A model generated the notes under the pieces. It saw only the letters and a list, made by a program, of their open reading frames with translations, made no database searches and was not told the origin of the DNA. Shown piece by piece: positions 7,609 through 17,500 of a stretch of DNA of 64,000 nucleotides (the first letter of the stretch is position 1; every line of letters starts with the position of its first letter). Made by a program: the position numbers and the translations under genes. Source of the DNA: Bog-473 sp963807675 (GTDB lineage: Bacteria; Actinomycetota; Acidimicrobiia; Acidimicrobiales; RAAP-2); contig CAWECP010000012.1 of assembly GCA_963807675.1 (NCBI GenBank), positions 1,488,001 through 1,552,000 of the forward strand. The letters run 5' to 3'.

Positions 7609-9327
7609 GTGCGGCCCCTCCCCCCGGACGGCGGCTCCCGCGCCGCGGCGTCACCGGACCCCGTAGGCCGTCGCGCACTCGATCGGCGGCAATTCCTCCA
7701 GCTCTCCGCGTTCGGGGCGGCCGGCCTGGTCGTGAGCACCCGGCGGCACGGCGAAAAGAAAGAACCGCACAAGGTGCACGCCAAGGCCCGCCGAGCGGCA
7801 CCACCGTCTCTTCCGGCCGTCGTCGACGCGCAACTCCCCAGCGGCGTCATCGTCCCCACGGCGCCGTGGCTGATCGCCGAGAACGCGCACCCGGGCACGC
7901 TCGACTGGGTCTGCAACTTCGTGCAGCCCGACCACGCCCTCGAGGGGTACGCCAGTCAGGTGAGCGCGGTCGCCGGCGACGACGTCGCCCTCTTCGTCAA
8001 CACGACGGCCCAAGCCGTGCAGGTGCAGGCCTACCGCATGGGGTACTACCAGGGACTCGGCGGCCGCCTGGTCTGGCAGAGCGACATGGTGGCGGCGGGC
8101 CAGCAGGATCAGCCGGTCGTGGCGCCGGGGCTCGGCACCGTCACCTGCCCGTGGACGCCCACCATGACGATCAGCATCACCGACGAGTGGCCGCCGGGCT
8201 GCTACCTGCTGAAGCTCGTGGGCAACGGCGGGCAGGAGCAGTTCGTCCCCCTCACCGTGCGCGACGACAACTCCATGGCGTCGTTCGTCCTGCAGAACAG
8301 CGTCACCACGTGGCAGGCCTACAACCTCTACGGCAGCTACAGCCTCTACTACGGGCCGACCGGGCGCGACGGATCCGACTTCGCGAACCGCGCCCGCGTC
8401 GTGTCGTTCGATCGCCCCTACCCCCAGAACTGGGCGTCAGGAGCGGCCGACTTCGTGGGCAACGAGTTCCCCCTCCTCTTCCGGCTCGAGAGCTTCGGTG
8501 CCGACCTGACCTACTGGACCGACGTCGACCTGCACGCCAACCCCGGCCTACTGGCCAACCACCGCTGCCTGTTCAGCCTGGGTCACGACGAGTACTGGTC
8601 GACCCCGATGCGCGACGGGGCGGCGTCGGCGATCACCAACGGTGTCAACGTGGCCTTCCTCGGCGCCAACGCCTGCTACCGCCAGATCCGGATGGAGCCG
8701 AGCTCCGTCGGCCCGAACCGCCTGCAGGTCTGCTACAAGGATGCCACCGAGGACCCGATGGCGGCGGAGGACCCGGCGCTCACCACGGTCAACTGGAACC
8801 AGGCACCCGTCGACAACCCCGAGTCGAGTCTCATCGGTTCGATGTACCAGTCTGTCGGGGCCAGGGCGAACCTGGTCGTGACCGACGCCTCGTCGTGGTT
8901 CTGGGACGGCTGCAACCTCAGCGACGGCCAGTCGTTCCCGACGGTCGTCACGGGCGAGTACGACCGCTACGTGCCGTCTTTGCCGGGCCCGACCAACGTG
9001 GACCTGCTCGCCCACTCCCCGGTTCCGGGCCAGGACAACTGGTCCGACATCACCTACTACACCGCTCCGGGCAACGGCGGCGGGGTGTTCGCCAGCGGCA
9101 CGGCATCGTTCGTGGGGCAGCTCTCGACCACCGGGGACATCTATCCCAACGTGGTCCCCGGTCCCTACCCCGGGACCGACGCCATCGTGAGGGCCATGGA
9201 GAACCTCTACGGCCGCTTCGGCCTAGGCCCGGCGTCGAGCTACGGCAGCTCCTCGGGCAACTGGACCGAGGTGTACACGGGGAGCGCGGCGACGGCTGGG
9301 GCGGCCGGCGGCACCAACGCGGCATGA
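7609..9327 (+). CDS. Tat-exported protein with N,N-dimethylformamidase-beta-like domain
   Basis: This 572-residue protein begins with a twin-arginine-type signal: DRRQFLQLS followed by a hydrophobic stretch near residues 25-45. The mature part starts with a beta-rich region (EGYASQVSAVAGDDVALFVNT) and continues into the domain found in the large subunit of N,N-dimethylformamidase. Hallmarks are QAYNLYGSYSLY, VVSFDRPYP, LESFGADLTYWTDVDLH and SLGHDEYWSTPMRD. In the characterised enzyme this subunit binds iron, but exported relatives have no proven reaction. Most likely it is a secreted enzyme or binding protein acting on extracellular polymer or amide. GTG 7609 is chosen because the signal peptide follows; the frame is open upstream. 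Confidence 0.8.
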   Translation: MRPLPPDGGSRAAASPDPVGRRALDRRQFLQLSAFGAAGLVVSTRRHGEKKEPHKVHAKARRAAPPSLPAVVDAQLPSGVIVPTAPWLIAENAHPGTLDWVCNFVQPDHALEGYASQVSAVAGDDVALFVNTTAQAVQVQAYRMGYYQGLGGRLVWQSDMVAAGQQDQPVVAPGLGTVTCPWTPTMTISITDEWPPGCYLLKLVGNGGQEQFVPLTVRDDNSMASFVLQNSVTTWQAYNLYGSYSLYYGPTGRDGSDFANRARVVSFDRPYPQNWASGAADFVGNEFPLLFRLESFGADLTYWTDVDLHANPGLLANHRCLFSLGHDEYWSTPMRDGAASAITNGVNVAFLGANACYRQIRMEPSSVGPNRLQVCYKDATEDPMAAEDPALTTVNWNQAPVDNPESSLIGSMYQSVGARANLVVTDASSWFWDGCNLSDGQSFPTVVTGEYDRYVPSLPGPTNVDLLAHSPVPGQDNWSDITYYTAPGNGGGVFASGTASFVGQLSTTGDIYPNVVPGPYPGTDAIVRAMENLYGRFGLGPASSYGSSSGNWTEVYTGSAATAGAAGGTNAA

Positions 9328-9360
9328 CGGGGCGCCTGGCCCCCCACCCGCCGGACTGAG

Positions 9361-10527
9361 GTGCTCGAAGCACCCCCGGGCCGTCCCCGCGCCGCCTCGA
9401 GGCGGTGGCCCCGCCGGTGGGCCGTCATCGGCGCCGGGGCCGGCGTGGCGCTCGTCGTGGTGCTGGTGGTCGGAGCGGCGGGGGCGCAGGGCCTGCACAC
9501 CGTCGAGCGCGGCACGCCGCCGACCGGAGGTCCGGGCACGCCCGCCGCGGTCGCCGGTGCCGCCGACCCCATGCTGCAGGTGGCCTACGACCAGCCGCCG
9601 CCGACCCCGGACCCGGCCGCGCCGGGCACGTGGATCAGCACGGGCCCGGACGAGACCGACCCGTTCATGGTGGTCGAGGACGGGCACTACTACCTGTTCA
9701 CGTCGCGCGGCGGCCCCGGCCCGAACGTCCCCGTACGGTCCGCCACCGTCCTCGGGCGGTGGGGCCCGGCCAGCGACGCCCTGCCACAGCTGCCGGCGTG
9801 GGCCGCTCCGGGGTGGGCCTGGGCACCCGACGTACGGCGCTTCGGCGACCACTACGTGCTGTACTTCACCACCTTGCTGCGGGGCTCGTCGCCGCCCACG
9901 ATGTGCATCGGCGACGCCGTCGGCCCCGATGCCAGCGGCCCCTTCGAGGCGGCACCGACGCCTTTCGTCTGTCAGGCCTCGTTGGGCGGATCCATCGACC
10001 CCCGCACCTTCGTCGACGCCGATGGGCAGCCGTACCTGCTCTGGAAGTCGGATCAGAACGCGGTGTCCCACACCACCGACACCCAGATCTACAGCCAACC
10101 GCTCAGTGCGGACGGGCTGCATCTGCTCGGCCAGCCCCGGGTGGTCTTCACGCCCGACGAACCCTGGCAGGGGTACATCGTGGAAGCTCCGGACCTGGTG
10201 GAGGTCGACCGCGTCTACTACCTCTTCTATTCGGGCTACTGGTTCAACCAGCCCGGCTACGCCATCGGCGCGGCCCAATGCGACGGCCCGCTCGGGCCGT
10301 GCGCCGACACCTCACCGGCGCCGCTGCTGGGGTCGAACGCCCAGGGCGCCGGGCCCGGTGAGGAGTCGGTGTTCAGCGATGCCAAGGGCATCTGGCTGCT
10401 CTACGCGCCATTCCACTCCGCCGTGCCAGTGAGCGGTCCGCCCCGGCCGGCCACCGTCGCCCACCTGGGCTTCGGGTCCAGCGGGGTCTACCTGGCCGGG
10501 ACGCCGGCCGACCCGGCCAGCGCCTGA
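9361..10527 (+). CDS. membrane-anchored glycoside hydrolase family 43-like protein
   Basis: This is a 388-residue protein with one N-terminal transmembrane or signal-anchor helix (residues about 20-42, rich in Val/Ala). It is followed by a proline/glycine linker and a five-bladed beta-propeller-like domain. The three acidic positions typical of GH43 are visible: Asp in ETDPFMVVEDGHYYL, Asp in SIDPRTFVDADGQPYLLWK, and Glu in IVEAPDLVEVDRVYYLFYSG. Arabinosidase/xylosidase-type activity on extracellular glycans is likely. It lies 33 bases behind the dimethylformamidase-like gene and is probably co-transcribed with it. Confidence 0.8.
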   Translation: MLEAPPGRPRAASRRWPRRWAVIGAGAGVALVVVLVVGAAGAQGLHTVERGTPPTGGPGTPAAVAGAADPMLQVAYDQPPPTPDPAAPGTWISTGPDETDPFMVVEDGHYYLFTSRGGPGPNVPVRSATVLGRWGPASDALPQLPAWAAPGWAWAPDVRRFGDHYVLYFTTLLRGSSPPTMCIGDAVGPDASGPFEAAPTPFVCQASLGGSIDPRTFVDADGQPYLLWKSDQNAVSHTTDTQIYSQPLSADGLHLLGQPRVVFTPDEPWQGYIVEAPDLVEVDRVYYLFYSGYWFNQPGYAIGAAQCDGPLGPCADTSPAPLLGSNAQGAGPGEESVFSDAKGIWLLYAPFHSAVPVSGPPRPATVAHLGFGSSGVYLAGTPADPASA

Positions 10528-10606
10528 CCGCGGGCCGGAGCCACACGACCGCCACTGCGTGTGCCACCACTTGCGCGCGCGTGCCCCCTACGCTTATTGC
10601 ACAGAA

Positions 10607-11677
10607 ATGGCCACTACCGCCCCCCACCGCTCACGGGTGCGCCGTCCGCTCTGGGGCGTGATAGGCGCGATCGCCCTGGCCGGACTGTTGCTGAGCGCCT
10701 GCTCCGATCCCGCGCACAAGGACGCCGCGCCCAAGGCGAAGCCGACCTCCACCACTTCGACGGCGCCGCCGCCGGCCTGCCCGCTCACGGGGGAGCCGGC
10801 ACCCGGCGGCACCATCCCGCAGCGCCCGGCGCTGGCCGTGAAGATCGACAACTACCCCCAGGCGCGACCTCAGAGCGGGATGGACAAGGCGGACATCATC
10901 TTCGAGGAACCGGTCGAAGGCGGCATCACCCGCTACCTCGCTGTGTTCCAGTGCCAGGACTCGACCCTTATAGGCCCGATCCGCTCGGCCCGCAACATCG
11001 ATATCGGGATCCTGGGGCAGCTGGGCACCCCCCTCTTGGCGCATGTGGGCGGCATCAATCCGGTGATCGCCAATATCGACGCCTCGCCGCTGGTCAACGT
11101 CGACATCGGGTCCAGCGAGTCGCTCGAGATCCACCCGGCCGGCCGGGTCGCCCCCTACGACACCTACTCGAGCACCGCCATCATGTACGGCACCCACCCG
11201 ACCATGACGACCCCGCCCCAGCCGCTCTTTTCCTTTTCGACGGCGCTGCCGGCCGGAGGGACGCCCGTCTCCACGGTCAACATCGACTTCTCGGGGACCT
11301 CCAATGTCACCTGGAAGTGGAACGCCACCACGTCGACGTTCCAGCGCTTCTACAACGGTACGACACCCGACATGCTGGCCGACGGGACCCAGAGCGCCGC
11401 CGCCAACGTGATCGTGCAGTACGTGGCGATCAGCTACGGGCCGTGGTTGGAGAACTCCGAGGGCGGCCTCGAGGTGCAGGCCGATCTGTACCCCAACGCC
11501 ACCGGCCCCGCCGTCGTGTACCGGAACGGTGAGGCCTTCCCGGCCACTTGGAACCGCGGCGCATTGGGATCGCCGACACAATTCGTGAACTCGGCCGGGC
11601 AGGTCATCCCGATGCAGCCCGGCCAAACGTGGGTCGAGCTGGTACCGAACACCATCATGGCGACGACAACCCCCTAA
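10607..11677 (+). CDS. DUF3048 (YerB-like) domain lipoprotein
   Basis: This 356-residue protein has a lipoprotein signal peptide: basic N-terminus, hydrophobic stretch, lipobox LLSAC. A Thr/Pro linker follows, then the DUF3048 domain: RPALAVKIDNYPQARPQSGMDKADIIFEEPVEGGITR and the conserved IGPIRSARNIDI. The family is extracytoplasmic, widespread in Gram-positive bacteria and of unknown biochemical function. The ATG at 10607 is chosen because the signal peptide begins there. A TACGCT -10-like element at 10589-10594 would give a very short leader. Confidence 0.88.
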   Translation: MATTAPHRSRVRRPLWGVIGAIALAGLLLSACSDPAHKDAAPKAKPTSTTSTAPPPACPLTGEPAPGGTIPQRPALAVKIDNYPQARPQSGMDKADIIFEEPVEGGITRYLAVFQCQDSTLIGPIRSARNIDIGILGQLGTPLLAHVGGINPVIANIDASPLVNVDIGSSESLEIHPAGRVAPYDTYSSTAIMYGTHPTMTTPPQPLFSFSTALPAGGTPVSTVNIDFSGTSNVTWKWNATTSTFQRFYNGTTPDMLADGTQSAAANVIVQYVAISYGPWLENSEGGLEVQADLYPNATGPAVVYRNGEAFPATWNRGALGSPTQFVNSAGQVIPMQPGQTWVELVPNTIMATTTP

Positions 11678-11722
11678 CTGAGCTGACTCACGACCATCGT
11701 CGTTCGCCCAAGGGAATGACGA

Positions 11723-12667
11723 TCAGACACGCTCACCGACGACAGTGAACATCGCCACGTCCTTCGGCTCCTCGTCGAGGCTGTGTGGCCAGCCAACTCG
11801 GTACTTTTGCGAGTGGAACGTGACCGTGCTCTTCTGGAATCCGAGCCGCTCCAGCATGGTCACGATGCTTCCGGGGCTGAAATTCCACCATTGTGTGCTC
11901 GCCCCGCGGTTCGAACGGTCCGGAGCCAACCGCAGCACATTCCCGGGATCGCCTCCGCCGATCTGACCGGGTCGGCGTCGAAGGCGCCAACGGATCGCGT
12001 TGGCAATGCGGTTCAGGAGCAACGGGTCGTCCAAGTCTCCATAGGCCATCTCGGTGACGATCATCCGCTTCGCGGTGCGGTCGCTCGCCTGTTCCAGTGC
12101 GGCGAACGGACTCCGCAGGTGCAGGAGGACGCTTCCGAAGAACGAATCGTCGAACGTGCCGAGGTCGTCCGGCAGGTCGTAGATGTTGCCATATGCAATC
12201 CGTGCCGCCGACTCCAAGTCCCGATGGAGGTACCACCACGAGTTATAGACGGTCTCGAGTTGCGTCATCAATATGTCGCGCAGCTCGCCCGTCCCGCCGC
12301 TCGACATCGGGGGGAGCACATCGATGCTCGTGTCGTACCCGACCTCGAAACTGACTACATCTGCACCGTTTCGCTCGAGGAAATAGGTGAAGTGTCCGCT
12401 GGCAGGTCCCAACTCGAGGACCCTCCTTCCGGCGAAAGATCAACCTCCGAGATAGGCGTCCTCGGTGCCCCGGTGGTCCCACGCACCCTCGACCACCGTC
12501 CCGTCCCTGAGGACCGACGAATGGTAGAAGTCGCAGTCCTCCAACGTCAGCCCGGCCCGCCTGATGGCATAGTCGGCCTGGCATGCGGAATCGAGTTGTC
12601 CTCGATAGCCGGGCGTGGGCGTCGACGGCCAGAACGGGAACGCCTCAGTGCCGTCATTCGTCTTCAT
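11723..12667 (-). pseudogene. class I SAM-dependent methyltransferase, interrupted by an in-frame TGA
   Basis: One reading frame from the ATG at 12667 encodes about 75 residues, stops at TGA (12440-12442), and continues in the same frame through RRVLELGPASGHFTYF (SAM-binding motif I) to 11723. Without the stop the protein would be about 314 residues. Later motifs include FDDSFFGSVLLHLRSPFAAL and STQWWNFSPGSIVTML, seen in tRNA-U34-like and small-molecule methyltransferases. A lone downstream product would have to start at TTG inside motif I, so it is not credible. The stop is a nonsense mutation or a base error. No sign of a selenocysteine signal was found. Another methyltransferase gene lies upstream. 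Confidence 0.75.
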
Positions 12668-12857
12668 GCTGGTAACTCCTCCCGTCCAGACCCCGAAGCC
12701 CGACGGCGTCCGACCCGATGCGAACAGAACGACGAGACTACACACCGTCCCGTTTCCCGCCGGGCACGAGGCCCGACGCATCGAGCCCGCTCCGTCGTCG
12801 GCGCGCTGCGCCGGAGCCCCGCCTTTCCCGGACCCGACCTGAAGGGATCGGCCAGTC

Positions 12858-13775
12858 TCAGCCCACCGGCTTGCGGGCGACCACGGCTAGCAGGAGACAC
12901 TCCTCAGCCGCGGCGAACACGCCCGGGTGCGCACTGGCCTCGGCCTCGTCGAAGACTCCGGCCGCAGCGCCTCGCCGCATCAGGTTGAGACCCTTGCATT
13001 CGGCGACCTCGAAGCCGGCCCGCTCCAGCTTCGCCACGAGCTCGTCGGCCCGATACTCGATCTTGTGGTCGGGGTTCATCAGCGCTTCTGACTGCAGCCG
13101 CCACAGCGGCCCGTTCGGTGTGTCAAGACAGAACCAGCCGCCGGGAACCAATACGCGGAACGTTTCCCGCGCCACGGCGTCACCGTCGGCCTCGGTGACG
13201 TGCTCAATCGACTGGCCGCTGTACACGAGGTCAAACGAACAGTCGTCGTAACGCCCGAGGTCGGCCATCGAATGGAAGGCGAACTCCACCGGTCCCAGCT
13301 CGGAGAGCACCGGCTCGCCGGACGAACCGCCCTGGTAGATGGCGTCGCGCTCAGTGACCGGGAGATCGACCACGACCAGGCGCTCGAAGGGGTAGGGGTA
13401 GCCCAAGTGCACCAGCGCCCCGTCCGGCATGCCCTGGTGGGTTCCGCCGAGATCCAGGATGCGCGCCGCGGGCGGTAGGCCCGTCACGAACTCGCACCGA
13501 CTGACGTGCATGGAGAGCAGCACGTCGCCGATGGGCACGCGCCGGCGGAACTCCTCGGAGTGGGCCAGGGCCTCGGCCACCCCATGTCGGGACAACTCAC
13601 CGTCCGAGAGCTTCTGGACGTACTCAGGGCCGCCCGTGGCGTCAGGCTCTCGGTCGAGGACGACGTTGAAGGCCAGGCGCACCGACTGCTTGGGTGGCAG
13701 GTAGCGGAACGGGACGGTGGGGACGAAGCGGTCGAACACCCGGTAGGCGCGGCGTTTCCAGTCCTGGGGGGGCAT
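12858..13775 (-). CDS. DUF4214 and SAM-dependent methyltransferase protein
   Basis: This is a 305-residue protein. The N-terminal part (about residues 25-75) matches the DUF4214 repeat found in glycan-associated and S-layer-linked proteins (FNVVLDREPDATGGPEY, then HSEEFRRR). A class I methyltransferase follows, with RILDLGGTHQGMPDG as motif I and FDLVYSGQSIEHVTEAD as the acidic/post-I region. DUF4214 fused to a methyltransferase is often seen in polysaccharide gene clusters, so glycan O-methylation is a reasonable guess. The ATG at 13775 is chosen because similarity starts there. Confidence 0.78.
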   Translation of the reverse strand: MPPQDWKRRAYRVFDRFVPTVPFRYLPPKQSVRLAFNVVLDREPDATGGPEYVQKLSDGELSRHGVAEALAHSEEFRRRVPIGDVLLSMHVSRCEFVTGLPPAARILDLGGTHQGMPDGALVHLGYPYPFERLVVVDLPVTERDAIYQGGSSGEPVLSELGPVEFAFHSMADLGRYDDCSFDLVYSGQSIEHVTEADGDAVARETFRVLVPGGWFCLDTPNGPLWRLQSEALMNPDHKIEYRADELVAKLERAGFEVAECKGLNLMRRGAAAGVFDEAEASAHPGVFAAAEECLLLAVVARKPVG

Positions 13776-13876
13776 CGCCCCATTCTGGTCCGAACGCGAA
13801 GCGGCCCGGATCGGTAGCCCGAGGGAGGGGCGGGGACCGTCCGGGAGCTTCGGGTGCCCTGTGAGGCGGGGTGAGG

Positions 13877-14938
<1,062 letters not shown>

Positions 14939-15271
14939 CCCTGTGCTCCCTCTTCCTCTCGGTGTGCTCTGCGACCCTGCGCCCGCCGTGTGCGTGACGT
15001 GACCGGTGTCGCCCTTCGGGCGACCTGTGGTGACCGTACGGCGAGGGTGTGACGGACCTGCCGGCGCTGCTGGCGCCAGCTTAACGAACATGTGTTCGTA
15101 GGTTGTGGACCCTCGCCCTCGGTTACCCCAAGGCGCCTGCAGGAGAAGGGTCGGGCCCGGCGCGCCGGTGGGCACGCCAATCGCCGGCGCGACCCGACCG
15201 GGTCTGACCGAGGTCCCCGCCACGGGCGTGCGAAGCTGCAGGTCCCGAGGAGGGTGAAGGGAGGTGTCGTG
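14939..15271. other. recA leader and divergent intergenic region
   Basis: This 333-base gap separates recA from the plus-strand exported-protein gene. It contains the SOS box. The distance from the box to the recA ATG (about 148 bases) implies a long untranslated leader. I see no further gene. The frames open through it (recA upstream extension and the plus frame from 15092) are high-GC run-through. Confidence 0.6.
15086..15097. promoter_or_regulatory. LexA (SOS) box GAACATGTGTTC
   Basis: This is a perfect match to the actinobacterial/Gram-positive SOS box GAAC-N4-GTTC, fully palindromic, 148 bases upstream of the recA start. LexA binding here should repress recA until DNA damage. It could also influence the divergent gene at 15272. 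Confidence 0.9.
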
Positions 15272-16042
15272 GTGGGAGCGAAAAGGACGGGGCACCGCGC
15301 CCTGTCACTGGGCGCCCTGGGCACCGTCGCCACCCTGGCCGCCCTCGTCACGCCGCCTGCCATGCCGGGCTCCGCCCCACCCGCCTCCGCGACCACCGGT
15401 TCGAACGCAGCGACGCTCTACCGCCAGGCCATCGCGACGACCAAGGCCTGGTCGGTCCACTACACGTCGTCGTCCAGCCAGTCCAAGATCACGCTCGTCG
15501 AGATCGGCAACGCCGGGCCGGCCTCAGGGACCCAGCTGGTCTCCATGGGGCCGAACGCCCAATCGCAACCCGACAGCGCCACCATCGAGGTCATCGGCGG
15601 CATCACCTACCTCAGGGGCAATGTCGCTGGCCTCGAGAACCTGGCCGGGTTCAGCGCGTCGCAGGCCACCGAGGCCGCGAACCAGTGGATCGAGTTCGCC
15701 ACTGACAACAGCGTGTTCTCCCCCGTCGTCGCCGGGGTCCGCTCGAGCGACATCGCCAAGGAGCTGACGCTGAAGGGCACCCTGACACTCGGCAAGCCTC
15801 GCACCCTCGACGGCGTGGACGTCGAGGCCATCGAGGGGACCCAGAAGTTCGGCAAGACCAGCGGGCGGGTCGTCCTCTACGTGCGGGCGCGCGGGAGCCA
15901 CGTCCCGGTAGAGGAGGATTCGCTCGGGGCCAACGGTCAGCCGAGCCCGGCCGAGCACGTGACCTACTCAAGCTGGGGCGAGACTGTGCGGCCGGAGGCG
16001 CCGCAGGCCACGGTCTCCATCGGACATATCAGCACGACGTGA
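15272..16042 (+). CDS. exported LprG/LppX-like (LolA-fold) protein
   Basis: This 256-residue secreted protein has a signal peptide (KRTGHRALSLG, then a hydrophobic stretch ending near PASA). The mature part has the beta-rich pattern of LprG/LppX-type lipid-binding proteins: an N-terminal helix (TLYRQAIATTKAWSVHYTS), VIGGITYLRGN, and a late VVLYVRARGSHVPVEEDS strand pair. No lipobox cysteine is visible. Two GTG codons at 15269 and 15272 both follow a GGAGG; the second has better spacing. It is a clear paralogue of the next gene. The function is unknown; lipid or cell-envelope cargo is a guess from the fold. Confidence 0.68.
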   Translation: MGAKRTGHRALSLGALGTVATLAALVTPPAMPGSAPPASATTGSNAATLYRQAIATTKAWSVHYTSSSSQSKITLVEIGNAGPASGTQLVSMGPNAQSQPDSATIEVIGGITYLRGNVAGLENLAGFSASQATEAANQWIEFATDNSVFSPVVAGVRSSDIAKELTLKGTLTLGKPRTLDGVDVEAIEGTQKFGKTSGRVVLYVRARGSHVPVEEDSLGANGQPSPAEHVTYSSWGETVRPEAPQATVSIGHISTT

Positions 16043-16091
16043 CCCCCGACGCCCGTCGCCCGAACCCCGTCGGAGGTCCCCAGGTGAGAAG

Positions 16092-16985
16092 ATGGGAATT
16101 GTCTCCCGCCGGTCGCGGCCATTCCAGACGCGGCAAGATCGCTCCTCCCATGCACCCGACGCCATGCACCTGACGCCCCTGCACCCGCCCCGTTTCAGCC
16201 GCCCGCGCTCCGCCACCGCCGCGGCAGCCGTCCTCGCCCTGCTGACCGCTCCAGCCACCGTGGCCGCGCTCGCCGCCGCGCCGCCTGCCGGCGCGGCGTC
16301 CACGCCCAGCGCGCAATCCCTGTACCAGGCCGCGCTCAAGGCGGCCGCCGGCGAGAACGTGCACTTCGCCTCTTCGGCCACGCAGGACGGTGTCAGCATC
16401 GATGTCGAGGGCGACACCGGCACCACCTCGGGCGCGCAGACGCTCACGGTCACCAAGGGGAAGACCGTCGAGCACGTGCGGGCCGAGGTGGTCGGCTCGA
16501 CCGGTTACCTGAACGGCAACGAGACCGCCCTGCACAACGTCATCGGGCTGACCACCAAGCAGTCGCACACCTACGCCGGCAAGTGGCTTTCGTTCCCCAC
16601 CTCCAACACCGCGCTGGCCACGCTCGTCCAGGGACTCCTGACCTCGCAGGTGCCCGACGAGCTGCAGATGGGCGGACCCTTCACCTACGGTCCACCCACG
16701 ACGGTGGACGGCCAGCGCGCCCTCGATGTCCTTGGCTACGTCAGCACCGACAGCGGTTCCAAAATTCACGTGGTCCTCTACGTGCCCGCCAGCGGGTCAC
16801 CGCTCCCGATCGAGGAGCTCACCAACCCCGGCGCCAAGAGCTCGTCGGACATCCACGGCACCGTGACCTTCTCCAAATGGGGGGAGAAGACGGACGAGAC
16901 CGCGCCGAACACCAGCATGTCGTTGGTGAAGCTGACGCCGCCCCAGACGTCGGGCGCCACGTCCACCACGTCGACGACGAGCTGA
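16092..16985 (+). CDS. exported LprG/LppX-like (LolA-fold) protein, paralogue of upstream gene
   Basis: This 297-residue exported protein has a long N-terminus before a signal peptide (hydrophobic residues about 40-65, ending AGAAS). An internal ATG at 16164 is an alternative start. The mature region parallels the upstream gene: SLYQAALKAAAGENVHFAS, VVGSTGYLNGNETAL, and VVLYVPASGSPLPIEELT, ending in a Thr/Ser-rich tail. The two were probably produced by tandem duplication. The function is unknown. It sits one base before the macro-domain gene, so the two are likely co-transcribed. Confidence 0.68.
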   Translation: MGIVSRRSRPFQTRQDRSSHAPDAMHLTPLHPPRFSRPRSATAAAAVLALLTAPATVAALAAAPPAGAASTPSAQSLYQAALKAAAGENVHFASSATQDGVSIDVEGDTGTTSGAQTLTVTKGKTVEHVRAEVVGSTGYLNGNETALHNVIGLTTKQSHTYAGKWLSFPTSNTALATLVQGLLTSQVPDELQMGGPFTYGPPTTVDGQRALDVLGYVSTDSGSKIHVVLYVPASGSPLPIEELTNPGAKSSSDIHGTVTFSKWGEKTDETAPNTSMSLVKLTPPQTSGATSTTSTTS

Positions 16986-16986
16986 C

Positions 16987-17487
16987 GTGCCACCCCGCCT
17001 CGAGGCGGTCCGCGGCGACATCACGGCCGAGCGCGTCGACGCCGTCGTGAACGCGGCCAACCGTCACCTGGCGGGGGGCGGCGGGGTCGACGGGGCGATC
17101 CACCGCGCCGCCGGCGCCGATCGGCTGCACGCAGCCTGTCGCGCCATCGGCGAGTGCCCGCCGGGGGAGGCGGTCGTGACCGACGCGTTCGATCTCCCGG
17201 CCCGCTTCATCATTCACACCGTCGGACCGGTGTGGCACGGCGGCGCCACGGGCGAGCCCGACGTCCTCGCCTCGTGCTATCGCACCTCGCTCGCCGTCGC
17301 CGACCGCGTCGGCGCGCGCACCGTCGCCTTCCCGGCCATCTCGACCGGTGCCTATGGCTATCCGCCGGATCAGGCCGCCGCCCTGGCCGTGGCCACCGTC
17401 GGCGCGGCGGACACCGACGTCACCCTGGTCCGCTTCGTCGCCTTCGACGCGCTGACGAGCGGGCTCTACCTCGAGTTGCTGGGCTGA
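16987..17487 (+). CDS. macro-domain protein (O-acetyl-ADP-ribose deacetylase type)
   Basis: This 166-residue protein is a complete stand-alone macro domain. It has GDITAERVDAVVNAANRHLAGGGGVDGAIHRAAG, the ADP-ribose-binding and catalytic Asn/Asp region of the MacroD/YmdB class. It also has FIIHTVGPVWHGG and VAFPAISTGAYGYP, the phosphate-binding loop. It should bind ADP-ribose and probably hydrolyse O-acetyl-ADP-ribose or remove mono-ADP-ribose from proteins or nucleic acid. The GTG start is one base after the preceding stop. No partner ADP-ribosyltransferase gene is visible nearby. Confidence 0.92.
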   Translation: MPPRLEAVRGDITAERVDAVVNAANRHLAGGGGVDGAIHRAAGADRLHAACRAIGECPPGEAVVTDAFDLPARFIIHTVGPVWHGGATGEPDVLASCYRTSLAVADRVGARTVAFPAISTGAYGYPPDQAAALAVATVGAADTDVTLVRFVAFDALTSGLYLELLG

Positions 17488-17500
17488 GCTCGCCGGGGCC

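Noticed and set aside
5660..7804. A 714-residue SerB
   Set aside because: Residues before GTG 6862 lie antisense to or overlap the acyltransferase gene and have no similarity. The true start overlaps the preceding stop.
12440..12442. TGA as a selenocysteine codon
   Set aside because: No stem-loop resembling a bacterial SECIS was evident just after it, and the methyltransferase position is not a Cys site known for selenium.
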